From Agrobacterium sp. AGB01 (GTDB lineage Bacteria; Pseudomonadota; Alphaproteobacteria; Rhizobiales; Rhizobiaceae), in NCBI RefSeq assembly GCF_014851585.1, contig NZ_JACVAB010000002.1, forward strand, positions 372,001 to 436,000: 64,000 bases of DNA. The letters run 5' to 3'. Shown piece after piece: positions 18,219-27,006 of the stretch; within the stretch, counting starts at the first letter, position 1, and every line of letters begins with the position of its first letter. The notes under the pieces are model-generated. The model did not search any database. It worked only from the letters and a program-made list of their open reading frames with translations, and was not told the DNA's origin. Made by a program: the position numbers and the translations under genes.

Positions 18219-19823
18219 ATGGTATTTCGTCTATTGGTCGTGATCGGCCTGCTGTTCAGTCTGATGTCGCCTTCGATGGCGCAAAGTGATCCGAAGGCAC
18301 TGGTCGATGCGCTTGGCACAGCTGACTTCAAGCAGGCAGAGGTTCTGATCGGGCAGATTGCAGCGACTGGGGATCCACGTGTCGTTCCCGCACTTGAGGC
18401 ATTTGCATCCGGCGACCTCTATGTGCGCAAAGCCGATAATCTGGTTTTCATGGCAACGCCTGCAGGCTCCAGTTTTGCGTTGATCGACCCGCTGTCGGGT
18501 GAGGCGGCTGGAGAAGTGCCCAGAGCGGCTGTGACGAAGATCAAGGTCAATAACAATCTGCGCCGGGTTATCCGTTCCGCTTTGGGCGGTTTGACATTGT
18601 TGAGCCCGGAAAAATCTGTACGCCTGTCCGCGGCAGATGCGGTGCTCAAGGCCCCCAGTGCCGAAAATCTCGATTTGCTGGATGCTGCCCTTGCCAAGGA
18701 AACGGACGCAGAAGTGCGTGGCCGCATGGAAGAGGCGCGGGCTGTCTCCCTTTTGTCCTCGGACCGTTCGGTGGACGAGAAAAAAGCGGCAATTGAAACC
18801 ATCAGCAAGATTGGCGGGCGCGATGCGATCAGCATTCTGATGGCAGCCTCATCTTCTGTCGACACCAGCCTGAAGGCTGATATCGATAGCGCGATTTCAA
18901 ACATTGAAAGCTCGCTGGCTGTCTGGGATAGCGTTCAAAATGTCTGGTACGGCCTGTCGCTTGGTTCCGTGCTGCTGCTGGCGGCCATCGGCCTCGCCAT
19001 CACCTTCGGTGTGATGGGCATCATCAACATGGCACATGGTGAAATGGTGATGATCGGTGCCTATTCCACCTTTATGGTGCAGGAGGTTATCCGCAGCAAT
19101 TACCCTGGTTTGTTTGACTGGTCTCTGGCCATTGCACTGCCAGTGGCATTTCTGGTGACTGGTTTTGTCGGACTGGTCATGGAACGGGGTGTCATCCGCT
19201 TCCTGTATGGCCGTCCGCTTGAAACCTTGCTTGCCACATGGGGCATTTCGCTTGTGCTGCAACAGGCGGTTCGGACGATTTTCGGGCCGACCAACCGTGA
19301 GGTTGGCAATCCGAGCTGGATGTCCGGTTCGTTCAGGGTCGGTTATCTGAACTTTACCTGGAATCGCGTGTGGATCGTTGCCTTTTCTCTCTCGGTTTTC
19401 TTTGCGCTGCTGTTGCTTTTGAAACGGTCATCCTTCGGTCTGCAAATGCGAGCAGTCACCCAGAACCGCCGCATGGCTTCGTCAATGGGCATTAGAACGC
19501 CCTGGGTTGATGCCTTTACCTTTGCGCTTGGATCTGGTGTGGCCGGTCTTGCTGGCGTCGCCCTTTCGCAGATCGACAACGTGTCACCCAACCTTGGTCA
19601 GAGCTACATCATCGATAGTTTCATGGTGGTGGTGTTTGGCGGTGTGGGTAACCTGTGGGGGACGCTTGTCGGGGCGCTGTCGCTTGGCGTGCTCAACAAG
19701 TTCCTGGAGCCGACGGTCGGCGCTGTTCTCGGCAAAATCCTTGTACTCGTGCTCATCATCCTGTTCATTCAGAAGCGGCCGCGTGGTCTCTTCGCACTCA
19801 AGGGAAGGGCCATCGAAGCATGA
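18219..19823 (+). CDS. urtB: Urea ABC transporter permease UrtB
   Basis: A 534-residue permease. It has a signal peptide (MVFRLLVVIGLLFSLMSPSMA), an extracytoplasmic all-helical region of about 210 residues typical of UrtB, then a LIV-type permease core beginning near WYGLSLGSVLLLAAIGLAITFGVMGIINMAHGEM. The coupling loop is QMRAVTQNRRMASSMGI and the C-terminus is KRPRGLFALKGR. The ATG at 18219 has a G-rich ribosome site; an in-frame ATG at 18189 is less likely. Its stop overlaps the urtC start (ATGA). Confidence 0.93.
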   Translation: MVFRLLVVIGLLFSLMSPSMAQSDPKALVDALGTADFKQAEVLIGQIAATGDPRVVPALEAFASGDLYVRKADNLVFMATPAGSSFALIDPLSGEAAGEVPRAAVTKIKVNNNLRRVIRSALGGLTLLSPEKSVRLSAADAVLKAPSAENLDLLDAALAKETDAEVRGRMEEARAVSLLSSDRSVDEKKAAIETISKIGGRDAISILMAASSSVDTSLKADIDSAISNIESSLAVWDSVQNVWYGLSLGSVLLLAAIGLAITFGVMGIINMAHGEMVMIGAYSTFMVQEVIRSNYPGLFDWSLAIALPVAFLVTGFVGLVMERGVIRFLYGRPLETLLATWGISLVLQQAVRTIFGPTNREVGNPSWMSGSFRVGYLNFTWNRVWIVAFSLSVFFALLLLLKRSSFGLQMRAVTQNRRMASSMGIRTPWVDAFTFALGSGVAGLAGVALSQIDNVSPNLGQSYIIDSFMVVVFGGVGNLWGTLVGALSLGVLNKFLEPTVGAVLGKILVLVLIILFIQKRPRGLFALKGRAIEA

Positions 19824-20998
19824 TTACCGGCTTCCTTCTTCGGGCGCTTGATCGCCACATCACCATTGCTCTTGCCATTCTTCTGGCGGTTGCCCTGCTC
19901 ATCCCGGCATCAAACCTGTTGCTGCCTGCCGATAACCCGCTGCATGTGCCGACCTATATCATGTCGATGCTCGGCAAATATCTGGCCTATGCCTTGCTGG
20001 CACTGGCTCTGGACCTTGTGTGGGGTTACTGCGGCATTCTCTCGCTGGGGCATGCTGCGTTCTTTGCGCTGGGTGGTTATGCCATGGGCATGTACCTGAT
20101 GCGCCAGATCGGCACGCGGGGTGTCTACGGCCATCCGGTGCTGCCGGATTTCATGGTGTTCCTGAACTGGAAAGAATTGCCCTGGTTCTGGCAGGGCTTT
20201 GATATGTTCTGGTTTGCCATGCTGATGGTGCTGGTTGTTCCGGGTGTTCTGGCCTTTGTGTTCGGTTGGTTTGCCTTTCGCTCCCGCGTCAACGGCGTTT
20301 ATCTATCGATCATCACCCAGGCGATGACCTACGCGCTGCTGCTGGCCTTTTTCCGCAACGACATGGGGTTTGGCGGCAATAATGGCCTGACGGATTTCAA
20401 GGATATTCTCGGTTTCTCCGTGCAGGCCGATGGTACACGTGCCGTTCTGTTTGCCGTGACGGCCATCATGTTGGCGCTCAGCCTGTTGATCGCCTCGGCT
20501 ATCGTCAATTCCAAATTCGGCAAGGTTCTGGTTGGGGTGCGCGATGCCGAAAGCCGCGTGCGTTTCCTGGGCTTCCGTGTCGAAAACATCAAGCTTTTTA
20601 CCTTTGTTGTCTCGGCCATGATGGCAGGCATCGCCGGTGCTCTGTTCGTACCGCAGGTCGGTATCATCAACCCCGGTGAGTTCTCGCCTGCCAACTCGAT
20701 TGAAGTGGTGGTGTGGACGGCGGTCGGCGGTCGCGGCACCCTGATTGGTCCTATTATCGGTGCCGTGCTGGTCAACGGCGGTAAGAGCTATTTCACCGGT
20801 GCTTTCCCTGAATTGTGGCTGTTTGCATTGGGCGGGCTTTTTATTGCCGTCACGCTGTTTTTCCCTAAGGGCATTGTTGGCACCATCCAGCAGGTCATCG
20901 GCAACCGCCGGGACAAGCGTAATGCCTTGGAAAACACCAAAAAGGCAGCTGCGGTTGAGGTGAACACGGCAACACCTGCGCAGCAGGCGGCGGAGTGA
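19820..20998 (+). CDS. urtC: Urea ABC transporter permease UrtC
   Basis: A 392-residue second permease of the urea importer. It has about ten hydrophobic segments. Conserved stretches include [54 protein letters not shown], the coupling loop [14 protein letters not shown] and [32 protein letters not shown]. The start is set by the ATGA overlap with urtB. A longer frame starting at 19655 would read through urtB and is rejected. Confidence 0.93.
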   Translation: [392 protein letters not shown]

Positions 20999-21003
20999 TA
21001 TCC

Positions 21004-21765
21004 ATGAATATGATTGCTGAAAACAGATCAAAAAGCCTGCTTTATCTTGATGGTGTGTCGGTGTCGTTCGACGGTTTCAAAGCGCTCAACTCCCTGTCTT
21101 TCGTCGTGGAGCCGGGGGAACTTCGTGCCATCATCGGCCCTAACGGTGCCGGGAAGACGACAATGATGGATATCATCACCGGCAAGACGCGACCTGACAC
21201 CGGCAAGGTGCTGTTCGAAGACAGCGTCGACCTCACCAAAAAAGATGAGGCGGATATTGCCCAGCTTGGCATCGGTCGCAAATTCCAGAAACCGACCGTA
21301 TTTGAAAGTCACACGGTGTGGGACAATCTGGAACTGGCGCTGAACCGCAAGCGCGGGGTTTTCGCCACCCTGTTTTACCGGCTGACCGAAGAAGACAAAG
21401 CCCGCATCGAGGAAATTCTCGGCACCGTGCGTCTTGGCCATCGTCGCCATGATCTGGCAGCCAATCTTTCGCACGGCCAGAAACAGTGGCTGGAGATCGG
21501 CATGTTGCTGGCCCAGGAACCGAAACTTCTTCTGGTCGACGAACCGGTGGCTGGCATGACGGATGCTGAAACCGCCGAAACGGCTGTGCTGTTGAAGGAA
21601 ATCGCCAAGACCCGCTCCGTGGTGGTGGTGGAGCATGACATGGGCTTCATCCGTGAGTTGGGTGTGAAGGTGACCTGCCTTGCCGAAGGTTCGGTGCTGG
21701 CGGAGGGATCCATCGATTTTGTGTCAAGCGATCCGAAGGTGATCGAGAATTATCTGGGGCGATGA
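21004..21765 (+). CDS. urtD: Urea ABC transporter ATPase UrtD
   Basis: A 253-residue ABC ATPase: Walker A GPNGAGKTT, signature LSHGQKQWLEIG (the UrtD-type variant of LSGGQ), Walker B LLLVDEPVAG, H-loop VVVEHDMGF. IGRKFQKPTVFESHTVWDNLELAL is a diagnostic UrtD Q-loop segment. The ATG at 21004 has GGAG at good spacing; an in-frame GTG at 20995 overlaps the end of urtC. It pairs with UrtE. Confidence 0.93.
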   Translation: MNMIAENRSKSLLYLDGVSVSFDGFKALNSLSFVVEPGELRAIIGPNGAGKTTMMDIITGKTRPDTGKVLFEDSVDLTKKDEADIAQLGIGRKFQKPTVFESHTVWDNLELALNRKRGVFATLFYRLTEEDKARIEEILGTVRLGHRRHDLAANLSHGQKQWLEIGMLLAQEPKLLLVDEPVAGMTDAETAETAVLLKEIAKTRSVVVVEHDMGFIRELGVKVTCLAEGSVLAEGSIDFVSSDPKVIENYLGR

Positions 21766-21766
21766 C

Positions 21767-22462
21767 ATGCTGAGCGTTAACAATATCAATCTTCACTACG
21801 GCGCAGCGCAGGCCTTGCGTGGCATTTCGCTGAATGCGGAGATGGGCAAGATTACCTGCGTTCTCGGACGCAATGGTGTTGGTAAAAGCTCGCTGTTGCG
21901 TGCCGTTACTGGTCAGCATCCTTTAAGTGCCGGCACCATCAGCTTTGGTGGTGAAAGCCTCAACGGCCTCGCCCCCTATCAGCGCGCCAAGCGTGGGGTT
22001 GGTTATGTGCCGCAGGGACGTGAAATCTTTCCGTTGTTGAGTGTGCAGGAAAATCTGGAAAGCGGTTATGCGCCGCTGCCGCGCAAGGATCGTTTTATTC
22101 CGGATGATATTTTCAGCTTGTTTCCGGTGCTGCAATCCATGCTGTCGCGCCGTGGCGGGGATTTGTCCGGTGGGCAGCAGCAGCAGTTGGCCATTGGCCG
22201 TGCATTGGTGACGCGCCCGAAAATTCTGGTGCTGGATGAGCCGACTGAGGGCATTCAGCCATCAATCATCAAGGATATTGGGCGGGCGATCAAATATCTG
22301 CGAGATTCCACCGGAATGGCTATTCTGCTGGTGGAGCAATATCTGGATTTCTGCCGTGAGCTTGCCGACTATGTTTACATCATGGACCGCGGTGAGATCG
22401 TTCATCAAGGGGCGGCTGAAACGCTGGATAGCCAGGAGGCGCGTCGCCATTTGACAGTGTAA
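21767..22462 (+). CDS. urtE: Urea ABC transporter ATPase UrtE
   Basis: A 231-residue ABC ATPase starting one base after the urtD stop. Walker A is GRNGVGKSS, the signature LSGGQQQQLAIGRAL, Walker B ILVLDEPTEGIQPSIIKDIG, H-loop VEQYLDF; all fit UrtE. It closes the urtABCDE operon. No obvious terminator follows, and 240 apparently non-coding bases separate it from the esterase gene. Confidence 0.93.
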   Translation: MLSVNNINLHYGAAQALRGISLNAEMGKITCVLGRNGVGKSSLLRAVTGQHPLSAGTISFGGESLNGLAPYQRAKRGVGYVPQGREIFPLLSVQENLESGYAPLPRKDRFIPDDIFSLFPVLQSMLSRRGGDLSGGQQQQLAIGRALVTRPKILVLDEPTEGIQPSIIKDIGRAIKYLRDSTGMAILLVEQYLDFCRELADYVYIMDRGEIVHQGAAETLDSQEARRHLTV

Positions 22463-22703
22463 TCAACCTGGTTTCGTTCACGGACATGTAAAGCCGCTAT
22501 AATAAAGTGAAGTCCTATGCGTTGTTGCATGGCATTTATGCATTATTTTAGCATTTCATCGAATAATGAGTTGTGGTATCTGGCGCAACATTGACGCATG
22601 CAGGACACATGAAGTGCCTTAAAGCATGCGGCTTCCGTCGATCCCTTACATTCCACGTGTCTCTGCCGTATGGTTGGGAACTTGTGCCAATAAAGGCGTG
22701 CCG

Positions 22704-23888
22704 ATGAAACTTGATAATGCTGGCCGGATCGTCCGGTTTGTCTTGCCCCTTCGAACCATCACCGCAAGCTTCTTAGCGCTCACAGCCATGAGTGCCGCTG
22801 CATCTGCATCGATGTGCGGTCAACCTGTCGAGCCGGGCCGTCACCAGTTTTCCGTGGTGTCCGGTAGTGATCAACGCTCGGCCGTTTATTTTGTTCCATC
22901 ATCTTATGACGGACAGAAAAAATTGCCTGTGGTGTTTGATTTCCATGGCAGCAACAGCAATGCCATTGGCCAGATGAACCGCAGTGGCTGGGACCGGGTC
23001 GCGGAACGCGACGGCTTTATCACAGTTGCGCTGCAGGGCAGTCTGTCCGGCGAAATGACCGGAACGAATGCCTGGAATGTACCGGGTGTCACCACCCGCG
23101 AAGGCGGGTTGGATGAGGTCAGCTACATCCGCGCGGCGATCAAGACTGTTTCAGAAAAACTGTGTGTCGATGAACAGCGCATCTATGCCTCCGGTTATTC
23201 CGGTGGCGGCCGCATGCTATCGCAATATCTGTGCAACGGTAACGAGGACTTTGCGGCAGCCGGTTTTGTCGCGTCGCTTCGTGCCGGTTATCCGGTCGAA
23301 AAAGATGGTTCATGGATGCCTGACGGTGCGACCTGCACACCAGCACGTCCTATCTCTATTATTGCCTTTGCCGGTACCAAGGATCCTGCCAACCCTTATC
23401 ATGGTGGTGGTAAAGCCTATTGGCGTTATAGCGGTGAAACCGCGCTGAAGCGCTGGGCGGAATTGGACGGCTGCAAGGGCGCCGTCAAAAGCCGCACTGC
23501 CGGTCGTGTGACATTCAATACCTATGATGTTTGCAAATCCGGTTCACGTGTCTATTCCTACGTGATTGACGGTTGGGACCATGCATGGCCGCGCAGCCCG
23601 GTAAAAGCCGAGGTTATTCAAGCCTCTGCCGACGGCAAGCGCAAAGCTGTGGCTGAGGTATCGCGACAGGTTGATGCCGCTGACACGATGTGGGATTTCT
23701 TCCAGAACACAGAAGGCCAGCTGGTGGTTGATGCTGCGGTCAAGAAAAGCGATTGCGTCTTGCAGGCAGTGCCAGCTTCGGCTTCGGCAAAAACTTCGGA
23801 GACGACGTGCATTCAGACCAGCAACTCGGGGAGCATACCCGCCATCAAAGCCGTCAGCAAAGAGCGCGTGGTAGAGGACGCCTTGTAA
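22704..23888 (+). CDS. Secreted alpha/beta hydrolase, PHB depolymerase/feruloyl esterase (LpqC) type
   Basis: A protein of about 394 residues with an N-terminal hydrophobic segment and likely signal peptide cleavage near SAAASAS. It has the catalytic Ser in GYSGGGRM, the oxyanion region [10 protein letters not shown], the Asp in [15 protein letters not shown] and the His in GWDHAWPR. These match the Esterase_phb/LpqC family, which hydrolyses short polyhydroxyalkanoates or feruloyl esters; the substrate here is unknown. The start is taken at ATG 22704; the frame is open to 22626, but that stretch is not signal-like. The last 27 codons lie inside ureD in another frame and look like read-through sequence. 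Confidence 0.8.
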   Translation: MKLDNAGRIVRFVLPLRTITASFLALTAMSAAASASMCGQPVEPGRHQFSVVSGSDQRSAVYFVPSSYDGQKKLPVVFDFHGSNSNAIGQMNRSGWDRVAERDGFITVALQGSLSGEMTGTNAWNVPGVTTREGGLDEVSYIRAAIKTVSEKLCVDEQRIYASGYSGGGRMLSQYLCNGNEDFAAAGFVASLRAGYPVEKDGSWMPDGATCTPARPISIIAFAGTKDPANPYHGGGKAYWRYSGETALKRWAELDGCKGAVKSRTAGRVTFNTYDVCKSGSRVYSYVIDGWDHAWPRSPVKAEVIQASADGKRKAVAEVSRQVDAADTMWDFFQNTEGQLVVDAAVKKSDCVLQAVPASASAKTSETTCIQTSNSGSIPAIKAVSKERVVEDAL

Positions 23889-24646
23889 CCAAGGCACCCG
23901 AGGGCAAGACCCGGCTCGAAACATTGTATCAGGAAGGCTGCGCCAAGATCCGCCTTCCTGATACGTTTTCCAATGAAATGGAAGCCATTCTCATCAATTC
24001 CTCCGGTGGATTGACTGGCGGCGATGAACTCGAGTGGAGCGCCGTTGCAGGTGCGGGCTCCAGACTGACGGTCACCACGCAAGCCTGCGAAAAAATCTAC
24101 AAAGCGTCGTTTGGTACTGCTACCGTCACTGCACGGGTTACGGCTGAAGCTGGTTCTGTGTTGCACTGGCTGCCACAGGAAACCATTCTTTTCGACAATG
24201 CTTCCCTCAGCCGCAGGTTGGAGGCAGATATTGATCCCTCCGCAGAGTTTCTGGCCGTCGAAGCTGTTTTGCTAGGCCGCAAAGCCATGGGTGAAATGAT
24301 GCGTGGCGGGCTGTTTCGCGACCGTTGGCGCATTCGTCACAGCGGTAAACTTATCCATGCCGAAGAACTGCTCCTGGATGGCGAGATCGAAGAACTGGCA
24401 GGATCGGCATCCGTACTGAACGGGCAGGTGGCCTTTGCTACGCTGTTGTACATCGGGCCTCTGGCAGAGGCGATGTTGCCGAAAGTGCGCGAAGCGTTGG
24501 GCGATCATGGTGGGGCAAGCGAGTGGCAAGGCAAGCTTGTGGTGCGTGTTGCCGCAGAAGACGGATTTGCGTTGAGAAAAATACTGGTGCCGGTCATTTC
24601 GCACTTGCGTAATGGCGCGCCAGTGCCGAAAGTCTGGAATCTATAA
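23807..24646 (+). CDS. ureD: Urease accessory protein UreD
   Basis: A 279-residue urease chaperone (UreD/UreH) that binds apo-urease with UreF and UreG. The family core is present: [14 protein letters not shown] near the N-terminus, then [47 protein letters not shown] and [18 protein letters not shown]. No ATG exists near the expected start. GTG 23807 has GGAG five bases upstream and is preferred; the frame is open to TTG 23753. The gene overlaps the esterase 3' end by 82 bases in another frame. Confidence 0.9.
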   Translation: MHSDQQLGEHTRHQSRQQRARGRGRLVTKAPEGKTRLETLYQEGCAKIRLPDTFSNEMEAILINSSGGLTGGDELEWSAVAGAGSRLTVTTQACEKIYKASFGTATVTARVTAEAGSVLHWLPQETILFDNASLSRRLEADIDPSAEFLAVEAVLLGRKAMGEMMRGGLFRDRWRIRHSGKLIHAEELLLDGEIEELAGSASVLNGQVAFATLLYIGPLAEAMLPKVREALGDHGGASEWQGKLVVRVAAEDGFALRKILVPVISHLRNGAPVPKVWNL

Positions 24647-24665
24647 GAACAAGAGTGGGACGATA

Positions 24666-24968
24666 ATGAACCTTAGCCCGAGAGAGAAAGACAAGCTGCT
24701 TATTTCCATGGCGGCCATGGTTGCACGCCGTCGTCTGGAGCGCGGTGTGAAGCTGAACTATCCTGAAGCAATCGCGCTCATCACGGATTTTGTCGTGGAA
24801 GGCGCGCGCGACGGTCGCGCTGTTGCCGAGCTCATGGAGGCTGGCGCCCATGTTATTACCCGTGCCCAGGTCATGGAAGGCATTGCCGAAATGATCCATG
24901 ACGTTCAGGTGGAGGCGACCTTTCCCGATGGCACAAAGCTGGTGACGGTTCACGAACCAATCCGCTGA
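24666..24968 (+). CDS. ureA: Urease gamma subunit UreA
   Basis: A 100-residue gamma subunit, the standard length for three-gene ureases. Conserved [33 protein letters not shown] and [27 protein letters not shown] are all present. The ATG at 24666 follows a GGGAC region; an upstream frame extension overlaps ureD and is not used. It assembles with UreB and UreC into the (alpha-beta-gamma)3 cytoplasmic enzyme. Confidence 0.96.
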   Translation: MNLSPREKDKLLISMAAMVARRRLERGVKLNYPEAIALITDFVVEGARDGRAVAELMEAGAHVITRAQVMEGIAEMIHDVQVEATFPDGTKLVTVHEPIR

Positions 24969-24988
24969 CGCTTATCAAGGGGAACACC

Positions 24989-25246
24989 ATGGCGCTGGAA
25001 CTGAGACCCAATTGTGAGTGCTGCGACAAGGACTTGCCTCCGGCAAGCCTTGAGGCTGTGATCTGCTCTTTCGAATGCACCTATTGCAGCGATTGCGCTG
25101 AGGGCACTCTTGAAGGAAAATGCCCGAATTGCGGCGGCGAACTCGTGCGCAGGCCGGTAAGACCGGCTGGAAAGCTGGTGAACAATCCGCCCTCCACGGT
25201 TCGCATACTCAAGGCGGAAGGCTGTAGTTCTCGAACAAGTGCATAG
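24989..25246 (+). CDS. DUF1272 cysteine-rich protein
   Basis: An 85-residue protein starting [18 protein letters not shown], with eight or more cysteines arranged in CxxC-like pairs ([21 protein letters not shown]), matching DUF1272. A zinc ribbon-like metal site is likely. AAGGGGA precedes the ATG. It sits between ureA and ureB, a known rhizobial arrangement. Function unknown; no part of the canonical urease assembly pathway. Confidence 0.88.
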   Translation: MALELRPNCECCDKDLPPASLEAVICSFECTYCSDCAEGTLEGKCPNCGGELVRRPVRPAGKLVNNPPSTVRILKAEGCSSRTSA

Positions 25247-25269
25247 GCCGAAACTATAAGGAGGATCAA

Positions 25270-25575
25270 ATGATCCCAGGGGAAATTATATCAGCCGAAG
25301 GCTCCATCGAACTCAATGCGGGTCTGGAGACGATCACTCTCAAGGTTTCCAACACCGGTGATCGGCCGGTACAGGTTGGCAGCCACTATCACTTCGCAGA
25401 AACCAATGCCGGACTTGCCTTCGAGCGAGACCGTGCCTTTGGCATGCGCCTGGATATTCCTGCAGGAACGGCCGTGCGCTTTGAGCCGGGGCAGACCCGT
25501 GAAGTGACGCTGGTGCCGCTTTCCGGCAAACGTGAAGTCTATGGTTTTCGTCAGCAGGTCATGGGGAGGCTTTGA
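25270..25575 (+). CDS. ureB: Urease beta subunit UreB
   Basis: A 101-residue beta subunit. Conserved: MIPGEII at the start, [45 protein letters not shown] and the C-terminal [17 protein letters not shown] lies seven bases upstream. It is followed one base later by the GFA-family gene, so translational coupling is probable. Confidence 0.96.
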   Translation: MIPGEIISAEGSIELNAGLETITLKVSNTGDRPVQVGSHYHFAETNAGLAFERDRAFGMRLDIPAGTAVRFEPGQTREVTLVPLSGKREVYGFRQQVMGRL

Positions 25576-25576
25576 T

Positions 25577-25933
25577 ATGGCAACGCAACATTATCACGGA
25601 AGTTGCCAGTGCGGCGCAGTCAGTTTTGAGGCAGATGCCGATCTCGATCAGACGGTGGTGTGTAACTGCTCTCGCTGTAAACGGCTGGGATCGATACTGA
25701 CATTTGTGCCAAAGGATCATTTTAAACTGGTTTCGGGCGAAAAGAGCCTCAGCGAATATCTGTTCAACAAGCACAAGATCCATCACCTGTTCTGCGCAAC
25801 CTGCGGCATTGAAAGCTTTGCTTATGCCGATGCACCTGATGGTACGCCGATGGTCGCCGTCAACGCCAATTGCCTCGACGGCGTGGATGCCAGGGCGCTG
25901 TCGCCCAAAGCCTATGACGGCGCGTCACGATGA
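25577..25933 (+). CDS. GFA-family (glutathione-dependent formaldehyde-activating-like) protein
   Basis: A 118-residue protein with the zinc-binding pattern of the GFA/CENP-V family: GSCQCGAVSFE, VVCNCSRCKR (C-x-C-x-x-C) and LFCATCGIESFAY (C-x-x-C). The ATG at 25577 has GGGGAGG upstream. Catalysis of S-hydroxymethylglutathione formation is documented for Gfa of Paracoccus only; for this member the activity is unknown. It lies within the urease operon and overlaps the next start (ATGA). Confidence 0.85.
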   Translation: MATQHYHGSCQCGAVSFEADADLDQTVVCNCSRCKRLGSILTFVPKDHFKLVSGEKSLSEYLFNKHKIHHLFCATCGIESFAYADAPDGTPMVAVNANCLDGVDARALSPKAYDGASR

Positions 25934-26352
25934 CAGGACGGATGATTTATAACGGAATAGCAGCACTTATCATCAGTGCTGCTTCCGCAACAACGGCGTT
26001 AGCGCAGAGTGAACCTGACATCGACTGTGATTCGCCGATGACGCAGGCAGAGATGAACATCTGTGCGGCGCGGGATTACGAGACAGCGGACGCGGAACTA
26101 AACACGCAATATCAGAGCGTGCGTAAGGTTCTGGCGGAGCGAGACAGTTCTGCGGGTGAAGATGGCGAAGGTGCGGTCAAAGCGTTGTTGGCAGCGCAAC
26201 GAGCATGGATTGCCTATCGTGATGCCAATTGCGAAGCAGTTGGCTTTCAGGCGCGCGGCGGCTCCATGGAACCGTTGCTGGTGTCGTCCTGTCTTGCCGA
26301 TATGAGCCGCAAGCGGACGGAAGAATTACGTTCCCTCTCGGAAGGATTCTAA
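25930..26352 (+). CDS. Periplasmic LprI-like (DUF1311) protein
   Basis: A 140-residue protein with an N-terminal signal peptide (MTGRMIYNGIAALII, cleavage after ALA) and the lysozyme-inhibitor LprI/DUF1311 signature: DCDSPMTQAEMNICAARDYETADAELN followed by AQRAWIAYRDANCEAVGF. Four cysteines are conserved. The start overlaps the previous stop by four bases. LprI inhibits lysozyme in Mycobacterium; this may not apply here. Its role among urease genes is unclear. Confidence 0.82.
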   Translation: MTGRMIYNGIAALIISAASATTALAQSEPDIDCDSPMTQAEMNICAARDYETADAELNTQYQSVRKVLAERDSSAGEDGEGAVKALLAAQRAWIAYRDANCEAVGFQARGGSMEPLLVSSCLADMSRKRTEELRSLSEGF

Positions 26353-26357
26353 CCGCG

Positions 26358-26975
26358 ATGGGGCAAAAAATCGTGGTTGTCGGCAATGGCGACATACCTG
26401 ACGGTGCAAATGAACTGATTGATGTTGCGGATCTGGTGATCCGTTTCAATGATTGCCGTTCGTTCGGTCGTGGTGGCGTCAAAACTGATATCGTTGCCGT
26501 GTGTAATACCGGGCGTCCGGGAAAATCGATGAGTGAGGAGCCGCAATGGCGATCACTACAGCCGGTCCAGGCGGCATCAACCATCTGGTCGGTACGCGAT
26601 CCCGCTAAATTTCTGGACATGCGTTCCGGTTTGAAGGTTTCGAATCCGGAACTGGATGATTTCTGTGAAGACTATAGTGATGCTTTTGCTGTGATCGCTT
26701 CAGACAACGGCAAACAGCACCAGATCATTTCGCGTGACATCCATGAGCGTGCGGACGGATTTTTGGCCGCATATTCGCCAAAACCCTATATTTGCCCGAG
26801 CAGTGGTTTGATTGCCATTTTCCAGGTGCTGGACATGGCGGCTAAAGATCAGGCCCAGGTTTTTATTACCGGCTTTGGCCATCAGGGGTGGGCAGGGCAT
26901 CCGTTTCAGGCTGAAAAACAATTGGTCGATACCTTCGCAAGCGAAGGTAAACTTGTAAGAATTTCAATAGAATAG
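26358..26975 (+). CDS. Conserved urease-operon accessory protein, possibly glycosyltransferase-29-like
   Basis: A 205-residue protein beginning [37 protein letters not shown]. The VVGNG opening and the RFNDC motif recall the sialylmotif-like start of GT29-type sequences, and the C-terminal half contains [10 protein letters not shown] and FITGFGH, also seen in that family. In rhizobial genomes the equivalent gene is annotated only as a urease operon accessory protein. No function is demonstrated to my knowledge. The start at 26358 lies six bases after the LprI-like gene stop; the longer frame (26229) overlaps that gene and is rejected. Confidence 0.65.
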   Translation: MGQKIVVVGNGDIPDGANELIDVADLVIRFNDCRSFGRGGVKTDIVAVCNTGRPGKSMSEEPQWRSLQPVQAASTIWSVRDPAKFLDMRSGLKVSNPELDDFCEDYSDAFAVIASDNGKQHQIISRDIHERADGFLAAYSPKPYICPSSGLIAIFQVLDMAAKDQAQVFITGFGHQGWAGHPFQAEKQLVDTFASEGKLVRISIE

Positions 26976-27006
26976 CTTTTCTCCGCTTTTCAGGGAGCAT
27001 GATCTA

